DNA from: Pantoea sp. IMH
GTDB taxonomy: Bacteria > Pseudomonadota > Gammaproteobacteria > Enterobacterales > Enterobacteriaceae
Length of the DNA stretch: 64,000 bases
NCBI RefSeq assembly: GCF_000599885.1
Contig: NZ_JFGT01000007.1
Location: forward strand, 1-64,000
Reading direction: 5' to 3'
The notes beneath the pieces are model-generated. The model was not told where the DNA came from. It saw only the letters and a list, made by a program, of their open reading frames with translations, and did no database searches. Below, one piece after another: positions 49,233 to 58,734 of the stretch. Positions within the stretch are counted from its first letter, which is position 1, and every line of letters starts with the position of its first letter. The position numbers and the translations under genes were made by a program.

Positions 49233-49670
49233 ATTTACCTTTACCTGTTTAAAACATCCGAGAGTAAATTGTGCCGTTCGTTCTCAAACGCAAGCGCCAT
49301 AAAATGCTATTACGGCCGGAATTGAAAACGATCGCCGATAAACTAATCGCCAACAGTGATCGATAACGCTATAACCAACTCCCTGTTTTACGGCACATTT
49401 TACTACCTGTTAAGCGAATCACTAACAAAGCGTAAAGTCTGTTTTACGCCCGGAACCCGAAACGCCCACACTCTACCTGATAAAATTCGATACGCAACTT
49501 AATTAGCATCTGCCTGACGTTTACGCCAGAAAGTGAACAAAAAAACAGACCGTTAATGGACAGAAAACAGACGTCCGGGGAGAATGTCCGTTTTTTTGTA
49601 CGCCTTGCGATTCTTACCGCGCCGGACGTAAGATAACGTCGCTGAATAAGACTATAAAGGAGAGAAATCT
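49233..49670. other. Intergenic region between topA and yciN
   Basis: About 440 bases between divergent genes. It must contain the supercoiling-sensitive topA promoters and the yciN promoter. I see an ordinary Shine-Dalgarno (AAAGGAGAG) for yciN, a T7 run near 49591 after a GTCCG repeat (GACGTCC, ATGTCC), but no convincing hairpin, ORF or known operator. Confidence 0.5.
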
Positions 49671-49919
49671 GTGAATCAGACTCAGGGCATCGATCGGACC
49701 TCCCTGCTCAACGAGGCGAACGGTATGATCGCGGAGCACGAACTCGCTTTTCCAGGGTTGGTTGCAACGGATGTGGAGCAGAACGGCGACGTGCTGGTTT
49801 TTCGCGGCGATTACTTTCTGGATGAGCAGGGATTACCCACGGCGAAAAGTACTCAGGTCTTTAACGTGTTTAAATTTCTGGCGACAAGCCTCTCGGCTCG
49901 TTACCATCTTGAGGAGTGA
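49671..49919 (+). CDS. yciN: DUF2498 protein YciN
   Basis: An 82-residue soluble protein with the conserved block [20 protein letters not shown] followed by a helical end ([12 protein letters not shown]), as in E. coli YciN. GTG start at 49671 with AGGAGAG seven bases before. Function unknown; convergent with sohB. Confidence 0.93.
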   Translation: MNQTQGIDRTSLLNEANGMIAEHELAFPGLVATDVEQNGDVLVFRGDYFLDEQGLPTAKSTQVFNVFKFLATSLSARYHLEE

Positions 49920-49993
49920 TTAAGAGCGGGTGCAGACGGGAACAGCTGCCTTATGAAAGGCAGCGGCCAATATTGCCGCTGCCAGCCTCTCTG

Positions 49994-51043
49994 TTACAGC
50001 AGGGGTTTTTCGCCGCGCTGCCAGAGACGCAGTAGCAGGCGTTCCACGCTGCCCGCCGCGCTTTGCGTAAAGCGATCCATCATTTTTTTCCGGGTAACAA
50101 AGCGCACCGCGATGACGTTATGGCCCGCCAGCTGGTCAATAATCAGATCGTCGCTGGTGCCAATGGCATCAACCAGTCCATTTTCAAGCGCCTGAGTGCC
50201 AAACCAGTGTTCCCCGGTCGCCACGCTGTCGATGTCCAGCGAAGGGCGCATCTGATGAACAAACGTTTTAAAAAGCTGATGCGTTTCGTTGAGATCCTCA
50301 CGAAATTTCTCGCGCCCCTGCTCGGTATTTTCCCCAAACAGCGTCAGCGTTCGCTTATATTCTCCCGCCGTATGCAGTTCCACATCAATCTCGTTACGCT
50401 TGAGCAGACGGTTGAAGTTAGGGATCTGTGCCACCACGCCAATTGAACCGATAATGGAGAACGGCGCCGCGACGATACGATCTGCCACGCAGGCCATCAT
50501 ATAGCCGCCGCTCGCGGCAACTTTATCGACCGCAACGGTCAGACGAATCCCTTTATCACGCAGCCGCTGAAGCTGTGAGGAGGCGAGACCGTAACCATGG
50601 ACCACGCCGCCGGGACTTTCCAGCCGCAGCAGTACTTCATCTTCCGGTTTAGCCACGGCGATGACCGCAGAGATCTCCTCACGTAGCGCCGAAACTTCAT
50701 GGGCATCCATACTGCCTTTAAAATCCATTACGAACAGCCGGGGCTTACCGTTTTCCGTTTTGATGCCCTGCTTCATCCGCTGCTTAGCCGCTTTGGCCTC
50801 AAGCTTCTCTTTCTTTTTTTGCTCTTTATGCCACTGCTTTTGGTCATGATGCTTCATGGTGGCCAGCATCATGTTTTCTTTCATCTCTTTATAACGTTCG
50901 CCCAAATCGGTCAGCGTGAGCTGGCCGTTCTGAGTACGTTTACGCATCGCGAGATGGGTTATCAGCAGCACGACGGCCGCGATAGCCACCACAACGGTGA
51001 CCGTTTTAGCCAGAAAAAGTCCATAATAAGAGAGTAATTCCAC
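49994..51043 (-). CDS. sohB: Inner-membrane serine peptidase SohB
   Basis: S49-family signal-peptide-peptidase relative, 349 residues as in E. coli. One N-terminal membrane helix (ELLSYYGLFLAKTVTVVVAI), a charged linker, then the protease domain with the nucleophile serine in DKVAASGGYMMAC and SIIGSIGVVAQ. Starts with GTG at 51043 after GGCGGA. Substrates are not well defined. Confidence 0.95.
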   Translation of the reverse strand: MELLSYYGLFLAKTVTVVVAIAAVVLLITHLAMRKRTQNGQLTLTDLGERYKEMKENMMLATMKHHDQKQWHKEQKKKEKLEAKAAKQRMKQGIKTENGKPRLFVMDFKGSMDAHEVSALREEISAVIAVAKPEDEVLLRLESPGGVVHGYGLASSQLQRLRDKGIRLTVAVDKVAASGGYMMACVADRIVAAPFSIIGSIGVVAQIPNFNRLLKRNEIDVELHTAGEYKRTLTLFGENTEQGREKFREDLNETHQLFKTFVHQMRPSLDIDSVATGEHWFGTQALENGLVDAIGTSDDLIIDQLAGHNVIAVRFVTRKKMMDRFTQSAAGSVERLLLRLWQRGEKPLL

Positions 51044-51258
51044 TCATTCCGCCTTATTTAACATCGTATTAGAACAGCTGCTAGTGTAGCCGAGTCGTCG
51101 CCCCGCGTCGCCCGGTTCCCGCCCGGAATCCACGCTTTTAGCGCCCTCTTTCGTTGAAGTGCGCCGCGTTTTAAGGCATAAAGCAGTTAATTCATCGCGG
51201 GCAGGCCACAGCGGGCACCGCCCTGTGCGCTTTACCGCGACCGCCAGAGGAGTTCATC

Positions 51259-52020
51259 ATGGATTATCAACCTGAAAGCAATTTGCTGACCGATCGCATT
51301 ATTCTTGTTACCGGTGCCAGTGATGGCATTGGCCGTGAAGCCGCCCTGACCTATGCCCGCTATGGTGCCAGAGTCCTGCTGTTGGGCAGAAACCCGCAAA
51401 AGCTGCGTGCCGTCGTGGATGAGATCGCCGCATTGGGAAAAGCGACAGCGAGCTATTTCCTGCTTGATCTGGAGCAGGCAACGCCGGCGCGCTGCCAGCA
51501 GCTTGCCGGAGAGATAGCCCATGAGGTCCCCCGTCTGGACGGCGTTCTGCATAATGCCGGGCTGCTGGGTGAAATTGTTTCGATGGCGGAGCAGGATCCG
51601 CAGGTCTGGCAGCAGGTAATGCGGGTAAATATCGATGCCACTTTTTTCCTGACTCAGGCGCTGCTTCCGCTGCTACTGAAATCCCCTTCAGGTTCGCTGG
51701 TGTTCACCACCTCAAGCGTGGGACGTCAGGGACGCGCCAACTGGGGCGCCTATGCCGTTTCTAAATTTGCCACTGAAGGCATGATGCAGGTACTGGCGGA
51801 CGAGTACCGCGATCATAACCTGCGCGTTAACTGCATTAATCCGGGTGGCACCAGAACAAAAATGCGCGCCAGTGCCTTCCCGCAGGAAGATGCAAATAAG
51901 CTGAAAACGCCTGCCGATATCATGCCGCTCTATCTCTATCTGATGGGTGACGAAAGCCGGCATGAAACGGGGATCAGCTTTGACGCTCAGCCGGGACGCA
52001 AGCCCGGAGCGGCAGAATAA
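51259..52020 (+). CDS. yciK: Short-chain dehydrogenase YciK
   Basis: NAD(P)-dependent short-chain dehydrogenase/reductase of 253 residues. Cofactor loop VTGASDGIGREAAL, the NAG motif HNAGLLGE, catalytic Ser in TTSSVGRQG and the YxxxK pair in YAVSKFA. Substrate unknown. AGAGGAG precedes the ATG. Its stop overlaps the btuR ATG (TAATG), the same pairing as in E. coli. Confidence 0.95.
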   Translation: MDYQPESNLLTDRIILVTGASDGIGREAALTYARYGARVLLLGRNPQKLRAVVDEIAALGKATASYFLLDLEQATPARCQQLAGEIAHEVPRLDGVLHNAGLLGEIVSMAEQDPQVWQQVMRVNIDATFFLTQALLPLLLKSPSGSLVFTTSSVGRQGRANWGAYAVSKFATEGMMQVLADEYRDHNLRVNCINPGGTRTKMRASAFPQEDANKLKTPADIMPLYLYLMGDESRHETGISFDAQPGRKPGAAE

Positions 52021-52610
52021 TGGCCACCGATCGTCACCAGCAGCGCCAGCAAAGGCTGAAGGAAAAAGTGGATGCCCGCGTGGCGGCTGCGACGGAAAAT
52101 CGCGGCATTCTTATGGTCTTTACCGGCAACGGAAAAGGGAAAACCACGGCGGCTTTCGGCACCGTCACCCGCGCGGTGGGTCATCAGCGGCGTGCGGGCG
52201 TCATTCAGTTTATCAAAGGTGAATGGCCAAACGGCGAACGTAATCTGCTTGAACCTTTGGGCGTTGAATTTCAGGTAATGGCGACCGGCTTCACCTGGGA
52301 TACGCAGAACAAGGAAACCGATACCGCCGCCTGCCTGCAAACCTGGGAGCATGCCAGGCGTATGCTGAGCGATGCGACGCTCGACCTGGTGATTCTGGAT
52401 GAGCTGACCTATATGGTCAGTTTCGATTACCTGGCTGTTGAAGAGGTGGTCGCCGCGCTGGCCGCCCGCCCCTCTCACCAGAGCGTTATCGTGACGGGCA
52501 GAGGATGTCACCGGGATATTCTGGAGATGGCAGATACGGTTACTGAGATGCGCCCGGTTAAGCACGCCTTTGATGCCGGCATTCAGGCGCAGCAGGGTAT
52601 TGACTGGTAA
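52020..52610 (+). CDS. btuR: Cob(I)yrinic acid a,c-diamide adenosyltransferase
   Basis: CobA/CobO/BtuR-type enzyme that adenosylates corrinoids using ATP. 196 residues with the P-loop FTGNGKGKTTAAFGT, the catalytic region VIQFIKGEWPNGE, and LVILDELTYMVSFDYL plus VTGRGCH. Translationally coupled to yciK. Convergent with rluB across a terminator. Confidence 0.95.
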   Translation: MATDRHQQRQQRLKEKVDARVAAATENRGILMVFTGNGKGKTTAAFGTVTRAVGHQRRAGVIQFIKGEWPNGERNLLEPLGVEFQVMATGFTWDTQNKETDTAACLQTWEHARRMLSDATLDLVILDELTYMVSFDYLAVEEVVAALAARPSHQSVIVTGRGCHRDILEMADTVTEMRPVKHAFDAGIQAQQGIDW

Positions 52611-52638
52611 TAGGGGCGGGAACTCTCTGTAGATCAAA

Positions 52639-52662
52639 AAAGGGCGACCTGAGTCGCCCTTT
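52639..52662. terminator. Bidirectional terminator between btuR and rluB
   Basis: Stem AAAGGGCGAC/GTCGCCCTTT with loop CTGA, preceded by A-rich and followed by T-rich bases. Confidence 0.75.
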
Positions 52663-52676
52663 GCTGTTCTGTGGTA

Positions 52677-53543
52677 CTAGCGCTTGCTGGCAGGACGGCG
52701 GCCAGGACTGACCTGAGAATGACGCTTCACCGCCCGACGGATCTGATTCGCTTTGGTGCGACGACGATCTTTCTCAACCGCGACTTTGCTTTCGGTTTCC
52801 GGTGGCAGACCCACCAGCTCACGCAGGTAGTTGGTCGGCGGCAGATCCAGCTCGGTCCAGCCGCCGCGCGGCAGGCCTTTAGGCAGGCTGATGTCACCGT
52901 AGCGGGTTCTGATCAGTCGGCTAACCTGCACACCGACTGATTCCCACAAGCGACGAACCTCACGATTGCGCCCTTCGGTCAGCGTTACGGTGTACCACTG
53001 GTTAATGCCTTCGCCACCGGTAAATTTCAACGTTTTGAAGGCGGCCGGGCCATCTTCCAGCTGCACGCCACGGCTCAGCTGCTTGAGCTTGTCTTCGTCA
53101 ACCTGACCAAACACGCGCACGGCATATTCCCGTTCCACTTCACGGCTTGGGTGCATCAGGCGGTTTGCCAGTTCACCATCGGTCGTGAAGAGCAGTAACC
53201 CGCAAGTGTTCACATCCAGACGGCCTACGGCAATCCAGCGTGCGCCACGGAGTTTTGGCAGACGATCAAAGACGGTTGGCCGCCCTTCCGGATCGTTACG
53301 GGTACAGAGTTCACCTTCCGGCTTGTAATACGCCAGCACGCGGCAAACTTCGGCGGTGGATTCAGCGACGGAAACAAGGTGACCATCAATACGGATCTTC
53401 AGGGCTTTGCTCGGCAGGACGCGGTCGCCCAGGGTGGCAAGTTTACCGTCCACGCTGACGCGTCCGGCAGAAATCATAGTTTCAATCTCGCGGCGGGAAC
53501 CGTGGCCTGCGCGCGCTAAGACTTTTTGTAACTTTTCGCTCAT
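52677..53543 (-). CDS. rluB: 23S rRNA pseudouridine(2605) synthase RluB
   Basis: Isomerises U2605 of 23S rRNA. 288 residues: N-terminal S4 RNA-binding domain ([20 protein letters not shown]), the RsuA-family catalytic domain with the catalytic Asp in [15 protein letters not shown], and a basic C-terminal tail. The ATG at 53543 matches the family. Confidence 0.96.
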   Translation of the reverse strand: MSEKLQKVLARAGHGSRREIETMISAGRVSVDGKLATLGDRVLPSKALKIRIDGHLVSVAESTAEVCRVLAYYKPEGELCTRNDPEGRPTVFDRLPKLRGARWIAVGRLDVNTCGLLLFTTDGELANRLMHPSREVEREYAVRVFGQVDEDKLKQLSRGVQLEDGPAAFKTLKFTGGEGINQWYTVTLTEGRNREVRRLWESVGVQVSRLIRTRYGDISLPKGLPRGGWTELDLPPTNYLRELVGLPPETESKVAVEKDRRRTKANQIRRAVKRHSQVSPGRRPASKR

Positions 53544-54631
53544 GGAGCATCCTCTGTGTCGCCTTCCCAGGCGTCATTAATGAATGAGTCCCCCGGTGAG
53601 TAAACAGAAGTGGATGCGATCGCCACAGCGGCGGGCCGCTGACGCTCTGTCCATTTCAGGGGAAGCGCATTCTACACTATCTTCATCATCAATGATAACG
53701 CAATGCAACATCGGGTCGTTAATGACGCCGGATGCCGATGGCGGCCTGACTTGATGGAAATCGATCGTGGCATTCGGCCACCGTACCTGAAAGTAATTAA
53801 GGAGGAATCGGCGTGTGATTAAGATGCATTGCTTATCATTCAACCGCAGGAATCAATCAGCGGACGTTATATGCCCGACATGCTGCCACACGCATTATTG
53901 TTACGGGGCGTCGGTTTATAAATAACGCTCACCGGCGAATGGACTGTACTTTAGTATAAGTTTTGACTTCTCCGGATTAAAACGCGCCCTTAACCATCAA
54001 CAGATATAGAGGCCCTCTGTTAATAAAATAGCGGCCTTCGGTGAATGCACTGTACTTTAGTATAAGTTCTGATTTCTCCGGAGTAACATGCGCCTTCATA
54101 TATCAACAAAATTCAGGTCATCTGTTAATAAAAAGAGTGTCTGCGAGTCAATTAACTGTACTTTAGTATAAGTTCTGACAACTGCTCCATTAGAAGCATC
54201 AGGAACCAACAACTCTATGTTATCCGGTTGTTAATTCCACTATTGAATTTTTTCACGATATTTTACTCTGCCGTAATGGCAATGAACACTCCCATTAACA
54301 AGCTGGATAACAAATATCCAGCACAGCAGGTCTGCGGGTTGAGTTAATTCCTTATCATCTCAGCTTTTAGCTTATTTATTGCCTAATTGGTTTGCCACAC
54401 TGATTTGATTGTGTAGAATTCACACAGGCAGAATAAGCCAGCATAAGATTTTATAATAAATATTAAGATTTACCTTAAGTCACTATTTTAATAACTATCA
54501 GCTTTACCTCTATATAAAAACCGGGGAGCTCAGCTCCTTATTACTCAGCTGACTAATCCTCAGCTTCGGCATTACACGTCATCAATCTTCACCAGGGATT
54601 TCCTGACGTGTCCGAGAAAGTGTGAACGATC
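53544..54631. other. 1.1-kb non-coding region with 106-bp repeat array
   Basis: Upstream of rluB and of the protease-like lipoprotein gene. An 88-codon minus frame at 53577-53843 shows no domain, no ribosome site and low-quality sequence, so it is not called. From about 53912 to 54260 lies the repeat array described separately. From 54260 to 54631 the sequence is A/T-rich with a small GGAGC/GCTCC hairpin near 54525. In E. coli yciQ is found in the corresponding position; nothing like it is left here. Confidence 0.6.
53943..54260. repeat. Three conserved boxes at an exact 106-bp period
   Basis: The 20-mer ACTGTACTTTAGTATAAGTT occurs at 53943, 54049 and 54155, identical each time and spaced 106 and 106 bases. 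Beyond the box, units 1 and 2 share CTCCGGA, GCGCC, ATCAACA and a TCTGTTAATAAAA segment; unit 3 has diverged except for the box and the AACA...TGTTAA arms. The left flank of unit 1 also resembles the end of units 1 (AATAGCGGCC-type). Each unit has a possible hairpin about 60 bases after the box. No coding frame runs through it. Confidence 0.9.
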
Positions 54632-55264
54632 ATGAAAAAAATAATGGCGATCCCCACGTCTGCTTTGCTGACGCTGGCTCTCGCTGGCTGCTCTGTCGGC
54701 CAGTATGACTACAGCAGTGAGGCGCTGAAGCGCGTTGATATGAACTTCACCGGCATTCCTACCATTCTGGGCGTGGGCGCGCTGGGCTCCAGCATTCCCA
54801 TCACGCCTGAATACAGCCTGACTGCGGCCCATGTGGCAAAACTCTCGGTGCAGCGCGTTAAGGCTTATCATCCCTATTGCGATCTCGCGATTATTTACCA
54901 TAAAAACGACATCAAATCGCTGCCGAAATTCCGCAACAGCACCGTTGGTGAATCGGTAAAAATGTACGGCTACAGCTTTATTTCCGCCATGCCGGTGGAG
55001 TCCTCAGGCGTTAATTTAGCGCAAACGGGCATCCGTAATGAATGGAATAAACGCCCCTGCGTGGCGATGGTATCCAATGCTGGCGTGGTAAAAGGCATGT
55101 CGGGCGGCGCGGTATATAATAGTGATGAAACGATTGGCGGTGTGATTGTCGGCTTCACCAGCGAAATCAAGCGCCATAAAAACAGTCCAGTCCCGCTTAA
55201 GGATGTTTCGCTATATATCCCTTATAAAAACTTCGAATCCTGGTTAGTGTCGTCGACAAGCTGA
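54632..55264 (+). CDS. Trypsin-like serine protease-fold lipoprotein
   Basis: Unnamed 210-residue protein. Lipoprotein signal with lipobox LAGC (Cys20). The mature part has a chymotrypsin/trypsin-type triad in order: His67 in SLTAAHVA, Asp84 in PYCDLAIIY and Ser157 in GMSGGAVYN, with family-like spacing and an oxyanion GxSGG. Two other cysteines (83 and 143) may pair. Convergent with yciO across a hairpin. I do not recognise an ortholog with a known role; function as an envelope protease is inference. Confidence 0.75.
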   Translation: MKKIMAIPTSALLTLALAGCSVGQYDYSSEALKRVDMNFTGIPTILGVGALGSSIPITPEYSLTAAHVAKLSVQRVKAYHPYCDLAIIYHKNDIKSLPKFRNSTVGESVKMYGYSFISAMPVESSGVNLAQTGIRNEWNKRPCVAMVSNAGVVKGMSGGAVYNSDETIGGVIVGFTSEIKRHKNSPVPLKDVSLYIPYKNFESWLVSSTS

Positions 55265-55322
55265 TTATTATTACCTGGTTTCGGTTGCAGAATAATGAAT
55301 GGCTCTAAAGGCAAATTAAATG

Positions 55323-55350
55323 ACCTGCCAGCATTGCTGCCGGCAGGTTT
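55323..55350 (+). terminator. Hairpin after the protease-like lipoprotein gene
   Basis: Stem ACCTGCC/GGCAGGT (55323-55329 with 55342-55348), followed only by TT, between the convergent lipoprotein and yciO genes. Confidence 0.5.
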
Positions 55351-55359
55351 GGGTGATAC

Positions 55360-55980
55360 TCAGAGGAAAGGAGTAATATCGCCTACTCCCTCTCTGATCA
55401 CTTCTGGCGTATTTTCCGTCAGATCAATAACCGTGGTGGGCTGCTGGCCGAGATAGCCGCCGTGAATAATCAAGTCCACCAGCTTGCCAATTTCGTCCTG
55501 AATCGCTTCGGGATCGGACTCGGTGATGTCACTGCCCGGCAGAATAAGCGAAGTAGACATCATGGGTTCATTCAGCGACTCCAGCAGCGCCAGCGCAATC
55601 GGGTTGGAGGGCACGCGTAGCCCAATGGTTTTCCGCTTGTCGTTCATCAGACGGCGCGGAACTTCCTTCGTTGCCTTCAAAATGAAAGTGTAGTTGCCGG
55701 GCGTGTTGTTTTTTATCAGCCTGAACGCGGTATTATCCACGTGCGCATAGGTTGAAAGCTCCGATAAGTCGCGGCAGACCAGGGTGAAATTATGATTTCC
55801 ATCCAGTTTACGAATGCGGCAGATACGCTCCATCGCATTTTTGTCTTCCAGCTTACAGCCAAGCGCGTAACCAGAATCGGTCGGATAAACAATCACGCTG
55901 CCTTTATTAAGCAGTTCGACGGCCTGCTTTATCAGGCGCGACTGGGGGTTTTCCGGATGAATATAGAAAAATTGACTCAT
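55360..55980 (-). CDS. yciO: YrdC/Sua5-like protein YciO
   Basis: A 206-residue YrdC-fold protein (E. coli length) with KGSVIVYPTDSGYALGC, the RNA/nucleotide-binding groove segment, and LRVPSNPIALALLESL. Relatives make threonylcarbamoyl-AMP; whether YciO does is unsettled. GAGG before ATG 55980 decides the start over 56013. 33 bases downstream of rnm, same strand. Confidence 0.94.
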   Translation of the reverse strand: MSQFFYIHPENPQSRLIKQAVELLNKGSVIVYPTDSGYALGCKLEDKNAMERICRIRKLDGNHNFTLVCRDLSELSTYAHVDNTAFRLIKNNTPGNYTFILKATKEVPRRLMNDKRKTIGLRVPSNPIALALLESLNEPMMSTSLILPGSDITESDPEAIQDEIGKLVDLIIHGGYLGQQPTTVIDLTENTPEVIREGVGDITPFL

Positions 55981-56013
55981 AACAAACCTCTTCGTTGCCG
56001 CCGCAGCGGCCAT

Positions 56014-56889
56014 TCAAACCTGTTCGATTTCCGGAAAACGTTGCCAGACAGCCTCAACATTCGCCGGAAGCCATAATTTTTTACCCAGTTCGATCCACGG
56101 ACAGGGCTGATGAAAATCGGACCCCTGTGAGGCGGCCAGTTGGTAATCCTGTGCGTAGCGGGCAAGCTGCGTGCGCTCATTGGGCGCCTGCTGACACTGG
56201 GCGACTTCCATCGCATCACCTCCCACTTCGCTGAAGTGCGCAATAAGGCGCTTGAGCCATTTCGCCGAAAGGCCGTATCGTCCCGGATGTGCCAGCACGC
56301 TGCGGCCACCAGAATGATGAATGGCATCAATAGCTTGTTTAATTGTACACCACTGTGGCGGCACATAGCCGGTTTTGCCACGGGCGAGATAATTTTTAAA
56401 GACCTGCGCCATATTGTCGGCCTTGCCCTGGCTGATTAAAAAACGGGCGAAGTGACCACGGGTGATCGCGCCGCCACCGGCCAGCGCCAGCGCACCGCTT
56501 AATGCATCAGGAATATGCGCTTTCTCCAGCCGTTCCGCTATCAGCCTGGCACGCGCCATGCGCCTGTCGTTCTGTTGCTGCAAAAAGGCCGTCAGCACCG
56601 GATTATCACAATCGACACCAAGACCGACGATATGGATCTCATGATTCTCCCACAGCGTTGAAATCTCAACCCCGGCAATAAGCCGCAGCGGTAGCTGAAA
56701 TTTCTCAATGGCTGCCTGAGCGGGCCTGACGCCATCCGTCGTATCATGATCGGTGATGGCCAGCACGCCAACACGCTGCTCCACGGCACGCAATACCAGT
56801 GCTTCGGGGGTCAATAATCCATCGGATGCCTGGGTGTGGCTGTGCAGATCGTATATTGGCCAGGCGTTCAAAGGGCTAGGTTCAGTCAA
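56014..56889 (-). CDS. rnm: RNase AM (PHP-domain 5'-3' exonuclease)
   Basis: Formerly yciV/trpH. 291-residue PHP phosphoesterase that matures the 5' ends of rRNAs and degrades oligonucleotides 5' to 3'. Metal-binding motifs DLHSHTQASDG, AITDHDTTDG, GVEIS, HEIHIVGL, LAHPGRY and QGSDFHQP are all present. It diverges from the trp operon, whose promoter lies about 70 bases from its start. Confidence 0.95.
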   Translation of the reverse strand: MTEPSPLNAWPIYDLHSHTQASDGLLTPEALVLRAVEQRVGVLAITDHDTTDGVRPAQAAIEKFQLPLRLIAGVEISTLWENHEIHIVGLGVDCDNPVLTAFLQQQNDRRMARARLIAERLEKAHIPDALSGALALAGGGAITRGHFARFLISQGKADNMAQVFKNYLARGKTGYVPPQWCTIKQAIDAIHHSGGRSVLAHPGRYGLSAKWLKRLIAHFSEVGGDAMEVAQCQQAPNERTQLARYAQDYQLAASQGSDFHQPCPWIELGKKLWLPANVEAVWQRFPEIEQV

Positions 56890-56958
56890 AACAGCTCCAG
56901 AGGGACGGTAAATGTCGCAGCATGATAACCAGAATCTCCGACGCAGGGAAAAAGAGTA

Positions 56959-56994
56959 TTGACTTTCCCCACCTGAACTAGTTAACTAGTACGC
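56959..56994 (+). promoter_or_regulatory. trp promoter and TrpR operator
   Basis: -35 TTGACT (56959-56964), 17-base spacer, -10 TTAACT (56982-56987). The perfect palindrome ACTAGTTAACTAGT (56977-56990) overlapping the -10 is the core of the TrpR operator, and flanking GTACGCAAGTTCAC matches E. coli. Transcription start is expected near 56995. Confidence 0.95.
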
Positions 56995-57020
56995 AAGTTC
57001 ACTTCAAAAAGGTTTCTCTC

Positions 57021-57071
57021 ATGATGCTGATGACAACGATACTTACCGGTAGCTGGCGCGCTTCCCCCTGA
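57021..57071 (+). CDS. trpL: trp operon leader peptide TrpL
   Basis: A 16-residue leader, MMLMTTILTGSWRASP, in the right place between promoter and attenuator, with AAAGG upstream. E. coli TrpL ends KGWWRTS with two Trp codons in a row; here the matching positions read GGT-AGC-TGG, so only one Trp codon (codon 12) remains. The ribosome pausing that controls attenuation would then rest on a single tryptophan codon. Confidence 0.85.
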   Translation: MMLMTTILTGSWRASP

Positions 57072-57120
57072 CAGGGTGAAGGAATCTTGCGCGTCGTTCG
57101 CGACACTGAGCAGAGACCTT

Positions 57121-57146
57121 AGCCCGCCTGATGCGGGCTTTTTTTT
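57121..57146 (+). terminator. trp attenuator terminator
   Basis: Stem AGCCCGC/GCGGGCT (57121-57127 with 57133-57139) followed by eight T, 25 bases before the trpE start; equals the 3:4 terminator of the E. coli leader. The competing antiterminator pairings lie in 57072-57120 but I did not fold them. Confidence 0.92.
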
Positions 57147-57171
57147 ACGCTAAATTCAGAGAACTGACCTC

Positions 57172-58734
57172 ATGCCAAATGCCAAACCTACAGTGAAGTT
57201 GATTACCGGCAGCGCCCCCTACCGCGAGGACCCGGCCTCCGTATTTCATCAACTGTGTGGCGCTCGTCCGGCAACGCTGCTGCTCGAATCCGCTGATATT
57301 GACAGTAAGCGCAACCTGAAAAGTCTGCTGATCGTTGACAGCGCGCTCCGTATTAAGGCGTTTGGCAATGTTGTCAGCGTACAGGCGCTTTCTGAGAACG
57401 GGCGGGCCATGCTGACGCTGCTGGATGCGGCACTGCCGGCCAGCGTTAACAATGTTGTACGCCCTGACGGACGTGAACTGACCTTTCCTCAGGACGATAC
57501 CGTTCAGGATGAAGATTCGCGGCTGAAGGCCGTGTCGGTTTTCGATGCGCTGCGTCTTATCCCACAGCTGGTAAACAGCCCGGAAGAGGAGCGCGAGGCG
57601 GTGCTGCTTGGTGGCCTTTTCGCCTATGATCTGGTCGCCGGTTTCGAAGATCTCCCCGAGCTGAATAACGATCAACGCTGCCCGGATTACTGTTTCTATC
57701 TGGCGGAAACGCTGCTTATTATCGATCACCAGAGCCAGACCGCGCGGTTACAGGCGAGTCTGTTTACCTCCACATCGGGTGAGTTTTTACGTCTGCAAAG
57801 CCGCATCGAACAGCTGCATGCGCAGATGCTGCACCCTGCGGTGCCGCTGCCGGTACAGACGCTGGAAAGCATGACATTAAGCTGCAATCAGAGCGATGAA
57901 GCCTATTGCGATATCGTGCGTCAGATGCAGGAAGCCATCCGCGTTGGTGAGATATTTCAGGTAGTCCCTTCACGACGCTTTTCGCTCCCTTGCCCTTCCC
58001 CGCTGGCGGCATACGATACCCTGAAGAAAAGCAATCCCAGCCCCTATATGTTCTTTATGCAGGATCGCGACTTCAGCCTGTTTGGGGCGTCGCCGGAAAG
58101 CTCACTGAAATATGACGCCGCTAATCGTCAGATTGAGATCTATCCCATCGCCGGTACGCGTCCCCGTGGCCACCATGCGGATGGTTCTCTGGACCGCGAT
58201 CTCGACAGCCGTATCGAGCTTGAGATGCGTACCGATAAAAAAGAACTTGCTGAGCATCTGATGCTGGTCGATCTGGCGCGTAACGATCTGGCCCGCATCT
58301 GCGAACCGGGAAGCCGCTACGTTGCCGACCTGACCAAGGTTGACCGCTATTCCTTTGTGATGCATCTGGTTTCCCGCGTGGTAGGCACGTTGCGTAAGGA
58401 TCTGGATGTGCTTCACGCTTACAGCGCCTGTATGAACATGGGCACCCTGAGCGGTGCGCCTAAAGTCAGGGCGATGCAGCTTATTGCGGCGGCTGAAGGT
58501 ACCCGTCGCGGTAGCTATGGCGGCGCGGTCGGTTACTTCACCGCCAGCGGCGATCTTGATACCTGTATCGTTATTCGCTCTGCCTATGTTGAGGATGGTA
58601 TCGCTACCGTTCAGGCGGGTGCTGGCGTGGTGCTCGATTCCATTCCTCAGGCTGAAGCGGATGAGAGCCGGAATAAAGCCCGCGCCGTTCTGCGCGCTAT
58701 TGCCGCGGCGCATCACTGCAAGGAGATCTTCTGA
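57172..58734 (+). CDS. trpE: Anthranilate synthase component I
   Basis: Makes anthranilate from chorismate using ammonia from TrpG. 520 residues. Feedback-inhibition motif LLES (residues 35-38, [11 protein letters not shown]) is intact, and the chorismate-binding C-domain has [28 protein letters not shown] and [11 protein letters not shown]. Its stop shares a base with the trpG start (TGATG), so the two subunits are made together. Confidence 0.97.
   Translation: MPNAKPTVKLITGSAPYREDPASVFHQLCGARPATLLLESADIDSKRNLKSLLIVDSALRIKAFGNVVSVQALSENGRAMLTLLDAALPASVNNVVRPDGRELTFPQDDTVQDEDSRLKAVSVFDALRLIPQLVNSPEEEREAVLLGGLFAYDLVAGFEDLPELNNDQRCPDYCFYLAETLLIIDHQSQTARLQASLFTSTSGEFLRLQSRIEQLHAQMLHPAVPLPVQTLESMTLSCNQSDEAYCDIVRQMQEAIRVGEIFQVVPSRRFSLPCPSPLAAYDTLKKSNPSPYMFFMQDRDFSLFGASPESSLKYDAANRQIEIYPIAGTRPRGHHADGSLDRDLDSRIELEMRTDKKELAEHLMLVDLARNDLARICEPGSRYVADLTKVDRYSFVMHLVSRVVGTLRKDLDVLHAYSACMNMGTLSGAPKVRAMQLIAAAEGTRRGSYGGAVGYFTASGDLDTCIVIRSAYVEDGIATVQAGAGVVLDSIPQAEADESRNKARAVLRAIAAAHHCKEIF

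Noticed and set aside
53577-53843. 88-codon minus-strand frame upstream of rluB
   Set aside because: No RBS, no domain, and unusual residue make-up; most likely non-coding.
53943-54260. TyrR or TrpR operator array
   Set aside because: The box does not match TGTAAA-N6-TTTACA or the ACTAGTTAACTAGT core seen at the true trp operator in this window.
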